Below are positions 55,857-64,000 of a DNA stretch of 64,000 nt, one piece after another (the first letter of the stretch is position 1; each line of letters begins with the position of its first letter). The notes beneath the pieces were generated by a model. The model ran no database searches and was not told where the DNA came from. It was given only the letters and a program-made list of their open reading frames with translations. A program made the position numbers and the translations under genes. Origin of the DNA: Corallium rubrum. Its lineage: Eukaryota; Cnidaria; Anthozoa; Scleralcyonacea; Coralliidae. The stretch is from assembly GCA_964035015.1 (NCBI GenBank), contig OZ035998.1, forward strand, positions 27,243,617 through 27,307,616, written 5' to 3'.

Positions 55857-56299
55857 TACACACGGTATCGAAAAGACAACCATATAAAGGATTTACCAAA
55901 TATATAGTATAGCAAATTGCCAGCGAAGAATAAAGATAAAATCGAACGACTTGACTCACCTGGTAATTAATCCTAAATTAGGGCCTCTAACGACTTGACA
56001 AAACGTTTGGCCTTTCGAACTTGTACGCCAGAGCGGAACAGTACCTGGATCTGAACAGCTAGCATGGAACGAGCCGGTCAAACATACAAACGCTTAGCTC
56101 ATTACGACACAAGCAGATTGAACTGCGCCGAAAGCCCGAATAAACAGTCGCCTTCGATAACTAGGCGATAGCTCAAAAGATGGAGAACTGCAAAAAGCAT
56201 CACGGAAATGAAGACAAGCAAGCTTGCGGCAAAACAGCAGCGTATAAAAATTGCAGCAAATTGATGAGACGCGACAAAACTGATAATTTAAGCACAAAC
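55857..56299. other. unassigned
   Basis: Unique-looking DNA; the 67-codon minus ORF at 56094-56297 has no recognisable feature. Confidence 0.4.
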
Positions 56300-56928
56300 G
56301 TGGTAATCGAGGGGCAAATCACTCGCTAAAAAGTGTACGAGACTTTCGGACTTTCAAAAGTCCGGGTATTTTCTCGTTGGACTTTCGGACTTTTGTGCTT
56401 TTTTTGCGGACTTTTGCGGACTTTTTGTGAAAATTGTTAACGATATTTTCCCATTGTTTTTCATGTTCTGGTCGGGCTATAAGTGAAACTGGGAATGACT
56501 ATAAGCCCAGGAGGCGAATGGGAGAACTAGAAATTGGGCCATTACATATTTAGGATAACAATAGTCAACAGTAAAAAAACATGCAAAATCCCTTTAATAA
56601 AAGTTGGTAATACCCCAATCCAAAATTTAAATATAGCTTTGCAGCCTGTCGCCTTTAACTCAAAATTAATATTCTACCCCTACTTGATTAATTATATTTA
56701 CATTTCATGATGGTTGCACTGCGACCGCAAAGCATGACGGTTATTTTAGTAAATTTAAGCAACTGCAGTTCATATGCATTTGGCCACGGCCGAGTAAACA
56801 ACTCTGTCAAGCTGTTTTCGACAAGATGCTGGGCATGCAAAATATAATAGCTGAGAATGCTCCATTGTGATAAATTGTATTTTGTAAATTATATATGAGT
56901 TGTGTTTTTTTGTAAAATGTAAAATAAA

Positions 56929-57197
56929 CCAGGTGATCTGACCGTGAGGGAAAGGCCTGGAACTAGCAACCTAATAGAAATCCATTTTGCTGTATTGAAT
57001 AACTTATTTCTTTCATTTTCCTTTATCAAACTGGTTGAAACTTTGTATTTATGTTCAGTGTTGAAAATGATAAGTCTATGCTAAATTTGGGAACAAAATA
57101 AAGTATATTTCACGAGATATTAAATAGTTTAATTCGAAAAATGGATTTCTATTTGACAACTAGTCCCAGTCCTTTTCCGTGTTTTCAGATCACCTGG
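56929..57197. mobile_element. MITE nested in the 1.8 kb element
   Basis: CCAGGTGATCTGA...GGAAAGGCCTGGAACTAG at the left against the complement of ACTAGTCCCAGTCCTTTTCC..TCAGATCACCTGG at the right. Confidence 0.65.
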
Positions 57198-57378
57198 AAA
57201 GTAAAAGTAAATCATAAATTTCAGGTATATTTGGATCCTGGCTGTGACTTACCATCCTTGGTGTATTGTGTTGGTGAATAGTGGTGGAAAATGGTTAATA
57301 GTTTGAGGTTTAAAGTGTTAGAGATTGAGATTATGGAGGTTAGGTTTTATGGAGTGGATTTTAAGTTTTAAACTTTAT

Positions 57379-57460
57379 GGGGGGGGGGGGGGGGGGAGGA
57401 TATTATAATTTTTTTTTTTTTATTTTAATTATAATTTATTTTAATTTATAAAATAAATCC
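57379..57460. repeat. G-homopolymer followed by T- and AT-rich run
   Basis: Eighteen or so consecutive G, then AGGATATTATAA and a T14-16 run, then TTTTAATTATAATTTATT repeats. Confidence 0.9.
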
Positions 57461-58498
57461 TTCTGGGGAAGTCAAATATTTTTTTGTTGTGGTAGGGAGT
57501 CCAAATATGGGAATCCACCGACTTGTGCTGGTGATTGTGATTAATGTCATGGGTTAGGGTTTGATTTTATGAAGTGGTTTTAAGTATTGGTGTGGGGGGT
57601 GGGTGATAAGATAAATGCCTAAGTCCGCTATCTCGACCGAGTCCCTGTTTTGAAAAAAAAACATCCGAGTTTTGAAAAAAACAAGGAGCCATGTTATCGT
57701 CAGGTTCCAAGCATGGCCTGGAACAACGTGCACGCATATAATAAAAAGAGAAGGACCGCGAAGGAAGGCCCAAAGATGATATGGTGGATATAGAATGGCG
57801 CGAAAACGCGAGAATCCATATTTCCACATGGTCAAGACCAAGCAACCTCGTTGTCATGTATATAAAATACTTTAGGATGAAATTACATGAAGTACATAAC
57901 GAATTGTAGGAGAAAGTGCAGATTTCCTTCGGATTTTTTTTGGATTTTGGTCAATTCAGTAAGATTTTGTGAATTGTAATAGATTTTGAAAGGATTTTTA
58001 TGGATTTTCATGGATTTTCAGGACTTTTTGCAGATTTTTAAGGATTTTCTAAATTCCGCTGGACTTTTTGCACTTTTTGCGGACCTTTCGTCAAAGTGTA
58101 CCAGATTTGTGAAGTGATTTGCCCCTCGGTGGTAATGAGCCACAGCTAGAAAACGCCTGAAAGCTAAGCTACAGTGTACAAACCGTAAAGCCGGCACAAA
58201 TCGGTTGAAGTGAAGAGCCAGTTGAGCCAAATTCTAAGGCAGCGTATCAAGCAACGAAGCACGACCAACAAAGGGCAAGCAACCCTAGTTTCATGGCAGA
58301 TTTTCCGATTTATCTGCCAACAACGCTGTGGACGAGTAAATAGCTGACGGCCTTAGACAGAACCCGAAAAATTCGAGAAACAGCAAATAGACAAGCAGCC
58401 TCTTGATAGCGTACGGCAGTCAGTTAACCCCCAAGTAGAACCTCAAGGGACCTGTGGAACAACAACACTGTCAACACATACACATCGCATGATGTTAA

Positions 58499-59752
58499 GG
58501 CCACATAAAAAAAATTACTTGTTTAGCGTCCCCGCCCGACCTGAAATATACCCCCGACCTCAATTTTTTTATTTTTTTTTTCAAAAAACCCTTCATATTT
58601 GGTGTAAAAATTCTAAAAACATTTTTCTCGTAGAAAAAAATAAAAATGGCGAATTACGCTTTGCAATCACCGGCAAATGTTATGTTCTGACGTCATGCAT
58701 TGCGTCCATTCTTGTACCCAGATCTCGACTGGTTCTCGTAAGTCGTACCCAGACCCTTCTGGCACACAACTCTCGATAGCGACGACGCCATATTGGCATA
58801 TTTGTTTAATATAAATGAATAAAACATGACCTGATTCAGTGGCGTCGCCAGACCTGGGAGAGTGGGGGGGACAAAATGATGACGTCATCGTTATATGACT
58901 TCATCGGTATATGACGTCATAATTGTTGGTACTTCATGTTAATTCTATATAATAGTTTTTATATAGATAATTGTGATTTAAAAATATAAATGATCGTTTC
59001 GGGTGCATTAACCTTAACCCCCAAACATTCGTAAACTTAACCCAAATTGTTGTGTGGACCTAACACATAGTAGAAACGCTCTAGGGGGTTCCGGGGGCAT
59101 GCCCCCCGGGAAAATTTTGAAATTTAGAGTGTCGGAAATGCCATTTCCTACATTCTGAGATGTGAATTTTTACATTCTGAGGGGTGATTTTTAAATTCTT
59201 GTACTGTTTTTGAAAAAACTGTCAGATTGTAGTACATAGTTTATATTTTTGGGCACCTTGTTTGGACGCCCAAACCGGTGTACCGGCGTCTCAAACCGCC
59301 TGGATACGGCCCTGAGTGAACTAACGCAAGAAAAGATATGAAAAACACATTCACACACTTGTAAACTATTTGTCCAGCTAGCGGTGTGAGCTGAGCACTT
59401 GGAATCATTACATACCCCCCCCCCCCCCCCCCAACGTTTCTCAGCGGATTTGGAAGAATCTCAAAATTGGTCTTGAAAAGACTGGGGGGACGCGTCCCCC
59501 CCTGTCACCCCCCTAGCGACGCCACTGACCTGATTTCAATAAAATAAAAAGCTTTTGCTGGACCAATGGTATTTGTTGTATGCTGCTTGGTCAGGGAAGG
59601 GTCTAGTACGCCAATTTATAGTTTGGTGTACCCATGGCCATGATAAATAAAGCGATTTCCTTGTTAGAGGAAAAAAAAAAAAAAAAAGCTTCCGCCCGAC
59701 CTGGAAAAATTGAGATGGGTGGACGCTAAACAAGTATTTTTTTTATGTGGCC
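58499..59752. mobile_element. Harbinger-like element, interrupted
   Basis: Ends GGCCACATAAAAAAAAT then CTTGTTTAGCGTCC are inverted at 59680-59752. TAA flanks both sides (58496-58498, 59753-59755), fitting a TWA target. Removing the nested hAT element leaves about 560 bp. Non-coding. Confidence 0.72.
58837..59527. mobile_element. hAT-like element nested in the Harbinger-like one
   Basis: Ends CAGTGGCGTCGCCAG and CTAGCGACGCCACTG. ACCTGATT duplicated exactly at 58829-58836 and 59528-59535, the textbook 8-bp hAT signature. It shares an internal block with 42228-42922. Non-autonomous, 691 bp. Confidence 0.9.
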
Positions 59753-59870
59753 TAACTATTTTTATTTCATTTATATATAGTTGATTTTATAATGAGAGTT
59801 TCTACACAAACATATGCACTGTACGTTTTCTATGATGGGGAACTCGTGCATGTACGAGTACGTATGCATG

Positions 59871-60122
59871 TAGACTTGCTCCAAGTCTGCCTCTTGTTGC
59901 TTCGAGACGGGTTTGTTTCGAGATAAAAGGCGGTCGGCCACGGGAAGAAAAGCGGGCGAGCAAACGCTCGCCCGCTTTTCTTCCCGTGGCCGACCGCCTT
60001 TTATATTCGCCATTTTGCTCGCCCGCGTCGCCACTTTTCACACGTACACCTTTAAATCAAAACATAACCCATCTCGAAACAAACCCGTCTCGAAACAACA
60101 AGAGGCAGACTTGGAGCAAGTC
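59871..60122. repeat. double palindrome
   Basis: The outer arms of about 50 bp (AGACTTGCTCCAAGTCTGCC ... GGGTTTGTTTCGAGAT) enclose a 38-bp perfect-arm hairpin at 59925-60004 (AAAAGGCGGTCGGCCACGGG ... with AAAC loop) and a 68-bp asymmetric piece (60005-60072). Part of the outer arm, AGGCGGACTTGGAGCAAG, also occurs at about 39475. Confidence 0.75.
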
Positions 60123-60370
60123 TAGTATGCATGTTAAAGAGTTTATTGAATATCTCAATGCACACGATATCCAGCCATGCGTACGCGTGGTAAACATGAA
60201 GCAATTTATAATTCGGCTATTTACAGCAGCTTGAGCCTTTTTGTCATCACCAGTGAAGAATTAATTTGTAGATTAAAATTAATTAATCCATACCAGTTTA
60301 TATATTGTTGTCTTACTGGACTTCAGGGAAACATTGACTTCACAATCGGTGAATAAAGTTGTGAGGAATT

Positions 60371-60991
60371 TTAGTCCATGTAGATGGCATGCACTGTTCC
60401 CACGGCCAGAAGCGTAGAATTCTCGTACGTTGCAGTCGCGAAGTTGTCTTTTTCAGGATCCCAAACACAGCGACTAACGACGTGCAACCCTTGCTCCCTC
60501 AGCTCCCCAATGGTCACCGAACAGACAAACTTGTAACGCGCGTATTTTAGTTGTTTTACGCGGTTCCGGATCAGATTCGACAATGTCTTTGAGTGTTCAG
60601 CACACCGTTTTGAATCGTACTTTAGATTCTCCAGTGTCGACAGGGTTTGCTGTATGATGGACCTCACAGTTTCCACTTCGAAGCGCTGGTCTGGTTCTGT
60701 TTTGTAAGTGTTCTCGTAAATCCTCTGTGGCTTAGCTACTGGATGGATCGAAGGATTACGGAAAGAAGCGCTAGACAAATCTAGGCTTAATGCAGGTTCG
60801 TCGCAATGCGAAAGAGATATGGAAGTGGATCTGTCGCGTTGTTTCGCTTTCAGCTCCATCAGTGTTTTGGAATCAAACAAAGAGAAGCTTGGCTGGCGTT
60901 TCCTCGTCTCGCGTAGGGGTACCCGTTTAGCGTTGCCCAAACGAGGACTGGTGGATGAAGCAGTCGTCATTTTCTTTGCAGCTCTTTGCAT
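60371..60991 (-). CDS. Tctex1-domain protein (dynein light chain Tctex type)
   Basis: Single uninterrupted ORF of 206 codons; the first ATG is at 60991. Residues about 1-90 are a Ser/Arg-rich, low-order N-terminal extension. Residues about 91-206 form a complete Tctex1 domain: IYENTYKTEP, a helix with VRSIIQQTLSTL, SKTLSNLIRNRVKQL, then strands ARYKFVCSVTIGE, VVSRCVWDPEKDNFATATYE and LLAVGTVHAIYMD at the C terminus. The length matches Tctex1D/DYNLT5-like proteins, which act as dynein light chains in intracellular or ciliary transport. Which paralogue cannot be decided here. No intron lies within the coding part; a pyrimidine-AG at about 61050 on the minus strand could mark a 5' UTR intron. 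It is the only intact host-type gene in the window. Confidence 0.88.
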   Translation of the reverse strand: MQRAAKKMTTASSTSPRLGNAKRVPLRETRKRQPSFSLFDSKTLMELKAKQRDRSTSISLSHCDEPALSLDLSSASFRNPSIHPVAKPQRIYENTYKTEPDQRFEVETVRSIIQQTLSTLENLKYDSKRCAEHSKTLSNLIRNRVKQLKYARYKFVCSVTIGELREQGLHVVSRCVWDPEKDNFATATYENSTLLAVGTVHAIYMD

Positions 60992-61049
60992 TTCAGATAA
61001 GATGGTAAACAATGTTACTCTAGGTTTATTTACACGTTTAATCTGAAAT

Positions 61050-62380
61050 ACGAAACCTTTGCCTCTTATACATGTCTAATGTCTTGGCTACGTTTACAGG
61101 TGTATTATCAAATTACACGCGGTGTGCGGTTGAATGTTGAGTGTGTTTTTCAATGTTAATACTGTACACGTCCAGTTTAATACCTGCATCTTATGGTGTA
61201 ATGCTTTGGTTGTGTCTAGCAGTCTTACACCAATATGTATATACAAGTATATCTGTATGATATATACAATGATGCCGTTTAATGATAGTCGATGATAGTT
61301 GACACTTATATGCTCTTCGTCCCAGCTAGTTTTATAAATTTTCCTTTCATTTTCTCAGTTATAAAAATGACTTGAATCTCCAAAATAATTGGTGAAAACG
61401 GTTATTTAGATGCATCCGTATTTTAAGCAAGATACAATGTTCGCGGCCGAACTGTATGGGATTTACAAGTAGCGTGCTGATCAGTAAGGTTAGATATACT
61501 GCTGCCATGAGCTTGGCCGCGTAGTCGGTCTGGGTTCCCGGGAAGACTGGGGAGAGGCTGGAAACGAGAAGGCCTTAGCAACATTCGCAAAAAGGTCCTG
61601 GTCGTTCTTGCCCTGCGAGAGCGTAGCGACAGTAAAAAGCATAAGGATGTTTGCGAAGATTTTACCAAAGATCTTGGCGATCGAAAGAAGGAAATTATGG
61701 AATATATTCCAATTGGAGCTCGAAATGAAAATTTATATTAATTGTTTAACTTTCAACTTTTGGCGGTTGCAGAAGGAAAGCTAGTGATAAGAAGCTAGGA
61801 CAGTGAACCTTCGTCGATCAGAGGTGCATGAGTAGGCTTGTATTATTTTATGCAGATGGAAATAGTAAGTGTCGGGAAACACTTAGGACGTCATAACATC
61901 ACAATTTGTCCTTAATAAACAACTGAGCTGTAAAGTGTAAACTCCATAAACTTTAATAAATATCACTCCCTAAAAGGGTTTTTCAGTTATGCAATTGGAA
62001 TAAATAATATACAATACATGTATGTATGATATATAAGTGAAAGTGTTTACGAATGTTCCGTTCGGATCGATCACTTCCGAAACGTGTCAACCGAGGAAGG
62101 CCTAGAAACTAGGCTACTGCTGGGGTATAAGCTCAGGCTCCCCGTCAGTCCTCGATCAGTCGATCTCCAAAACGCGCGGCCTGAGTAACATAAAAATACG
62201 ATTCTCTACTGACGTCTCATAAAATTAATAGAGATGCCTGCGGAGGAGGCTAAATAGTCACAGTAGTTTCTCCTTATATGTATTGTCTAGATTTATTGTT
62301 ATAGTGTTCTAGGTTAAAGTTAGTTACTTTCTTTTTATGTATAAACTTTGTAGCCTGTCACTCCTGTTTGGTGGAGTACA
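61050..62380. other. unassigned intergenic stretch
   Basis: Upstream region of the Tctex1 gene; no second gene, domain or strong repeat seen. Confidence 0.4.
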
Positions 62381-62384
62381 TACT

Positions 62385-62595
62385 GATAGGTGCTTACAAG
62401 CAAGTTGTTACAAGGTTGTTCAACAGGCTGCATGTCGCCGTTATGTGTTCCCACTGCATGGTTGTCTCAGTTTGTTAATATGATTGTAACAGGTTGTTGA
62501 CAACTTGTAACAAGGTACAACCAGGTTGATGCTAACAAGGTTGTAGCGGCTTGTTGAACGAACAGCGATGTTGCAACTTGTTAATAACTTTGCTA
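62385..62595. repeat. ACAAGGTTGTT-rich degenerate repeat
   Basis: About ten imperfect copies of AACAAGGTTGT or AACAAGTTGTT-like motifs in both orientations, irregularly spaced. Confidence 0.6.
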
Positions 62596-62650
62596 CCGGC
62601 CTGGCCTGTTACTCTTCTTCCGGATAACAAGAATCCTGTGATGACGTGAA

Positions 62651-62720
62651 CGGGTTATCCCAGAGCCTCTCGTTTCCCGCCCGCTGGGTAAGGGGAACGT
62701 GGGCTCTGGGAACGAGATTG
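62651..62720. repeat. solitary MULE-like terminus (element B family)
   Basis: GGGTTATCCCAGAGCC at the left and GGCTCTGGGAACGAGATTG at the right form the same hairpin as the element B ends at 16783-16850 and 18108-18175. No 9-bp duplication flanks it, so it is one end of a longer or broken element. Confidence 0.6.
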
Positions 62721-62945
62721 GGTGGGCGCATCGGCTTAAACTTTGTTTAAATTGACCAATAAATTTCACTCGTAAATGACGTAACGTAAATAACTATATA
62801 CTATGGTAAGTACGATTAGCATAACTTCGATATAATTTTATCTCAAAATTTCGACGTTTGCTGGGTTAATGTCACTCTCAGCTAGCTTTCCTTGGAAAGA
62901 AAATATCACTTCAAAAAGGGCGCACAAACTGTTACTGAATTCTAA

Positions 62946-63145
62946 NNNNNNNNNNNNNNNNNNNNNNNNNNNNNNNNNNNNNNNNNNNNNNNNNNNNNNN
63001 NNNNNNNNNNNNNNNNNNNNNNNNNNNNNNNNNNNNNNNNNNNNNNNNNNNNNNNNNNNNNNNNNNNNNNNNNNNNNNNNNNNNNNNNNNNNNNNNNNNN
63101 NNNNNNNNNNNNNNNNNNNNNNNNNNNNNNNNNNNNNNNNNNNNN
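62946..63145. other. assembly gap, 200 N
   Basis: Exactly 200 N. The sequence right of it begins inside a known MITE. Confidence 1.
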
Positions 63146-63203
63146 TAGGTAAGTAAAGTTTAGTTTATTTACAAGACGTATCACATTCTAACGTGCTCCC
63201 TTG
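63146..63203. mobile_element. right half of the 218-bp MITE, second copy
   Basis: TAGGTAAGTAAAGTTTAGTT ... CATTCTAACGTGCTCCCTTG matches 54091-54147 with about three differences. The left half must lie in the gap. Confidence 0.85.
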
Positions 63204-63414
63204 TCTAGTGCGTAACAAACTTCCACGTGGTGCATTAGAATACACCTGACGTGATTGCTTTAAAATTGATCTGCGGTTAACGGAACTTCGAAAGCGATAA
63301 AATCGTCTATGTCTCGCTCTACTGGTTTGAGTAGTACTCAACAGTCAATTAATTGTGTTCTTGGTTTTAAAGTTGGTAGCATATTGTAATATTCTGATCA
63401 GTTTACTTGAATAC

Positions 63415-63690
63415 ACTAGAAAACTTAGCGTGTTGTAAGCGTGTTTTAAAAACATCGATGTGTGTTCCAAAGACACGTAGGCGTGTTCTAAATACACGTA
63501 AGCGTGTTGTTGGCGTGTTGCGATATGTTAGACGTGTTGTGCCGTGTTGTAACAACACGTCGCCAGAACACACTAACGTGTTGTTATACGCGAATATCCG
63601 TTACAACACGCACAAAACGTGTTGCAAACCAGTCCAAAACACGCTGACGTGTAAAAAGTCAGACATTTTGTAACACACTATGCGTGTGAA
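63415..63690. repeat. CGTGTT/AACACG-rich stretch
   Basis: About 20 occurrences of GCGTGTT or its complement AACACGC within 275 bp at irregular spacing of 10-20 bp, including near-palindromes such as CGTGTTGTAACAACACG. The coding potential of the overlapping ORF is a by-product. Confidence 0.65.
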
Positions 63691-64000
63691 AAGGGAGACA
63701 TTTTTAACACTATCGGGGAAAGGGGTAGGGACAGTAAGTAGCTCGACCAATCAAATGCGAGAACAGATTGCCGCCAAAAGGAAGTTTTCGAAAGAGATTT
63801 TCAACACTCGAAGAAGAAGGCCGAGGAAACAACGAGAGCTACTAGTATTCCTTTCAATTTTAATGTCAGGAAAGCTACGCGGAGGAAGAAACAACAGCGC
63901 GCTGGAACAGTGCAAGCAGTTTTACGTATACGAGAGATTTTTTGATGTTTATCTGTCAAGATAAAACTGGTTTCTGTAGAGAAATGCCCCGAAGTAGAGT
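63691..64000. other. unassigned window end
   Basis: A 94-codon plus ORF (63680-63964), Arg/Lys-rich, is open but has no recognised domain; it could be a partial exon. Confidence 0.3.

Larger units (their letters stand above)
56308..58128. mobile_element. 1.8 kb DNA element with 8-bp TSD
   Basis: Inverted ends CGAGGGGCAAATCACT. GTGGTAAT is exactly duplicated at 56300-56307 and 58129-58136. Subterminal GGACTTT / TTTTTGCGGACTTT motifs are repeated about eight times at the left (56341-56425) and several times at the right (58015-58085). An 8-bp TSD fits hAT, but the CGAG terminus is not the usual CAG, so the superfamily is open. No transposase. Confidence 0.78.

Noticed and set aside
60992..61012. 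Seven extra N-terminal residues for the Tctex1 protein
   Set aside because: The codon at 61012 is TTG; the first ATG is at 60991.
62869..63184. ORFs spanning the N gap
   Set aside because: Composed mainly of unknown bases.

Overview
This is eukaryotic draft-assembly DNA, with a 200-base N gap at 62946-63145. It is AT-rich and gene-poor, and almost all recognisable content is transposable elements (TEs), fold-back elements and tandem repeats. The TE mix is a Polinton/Maverick remnant, BEL/Pao, several LINE clades including one with a restriction-like endonuclease, a Penelope-like tail, MULE-, hAT- and Harbinger-like elements, and a RecQ-like helicase fragment. Together with a Tctex1-domain gene this suggests an invertebrate metazoan, most likely an anthozoan cnidarian such as a coral. 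The taxon is inferred from the style of the sequence and was not tested.

Layout. 1054-4279: a 3.2 kb internally deleted Polinton/Maverick-type element, with a 6-bp target duplication (TSD), inverted arms of about 610 bp and a zinc-finger/packaging-ATPase gene. It abuts a (CAACG)n array. 6790-9475: a 13-bp GC-rich minisatellite. 12565-18985: fold-back elements and MITEs, including one MULE-like element nested inside another; the inner one carries a RecQ-like helicase fragment. 21240-28545: LINE remnants and a decayed BEL/Pao pol. 30490-35080: a series of small inverted-repeat elements. 35280-42050: a Penelope-like tail and a hAT-like insertion that holds a 4.2 kb element with AGGATCCT arrays at its ends. 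43687-48064: (TGTAG)n arrays interrupted by an R2-type endonuclease LINE. 48364-49899: possible host exons on both strands. 52345-53190: (AAAAC)n-type arrays. 53350-55847: a 2.5 kb palindromic, Pack-MULE-like element carrying three splice-bounded mini-exons in both arms. 56308-59752: three further DNA elements with target duplications. 60371-60991: a single-exon Tctex1-domain gene, the only convincing intact host gene. 62650-64000: a MULE-like terminus, the gap, half of a MITE and a CGTGTT-rich stretch.

The strongest observations rest on boundaries read directly from the sequence: exact TSDs of 6, 8 or 9 bp at the ends of inverted repeats, nested insertions that date one another, and coding fragments bounded by splice signals inside mobile arms. 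Family names are inferred from TSD length, termini and protein motifs. No database was searched.
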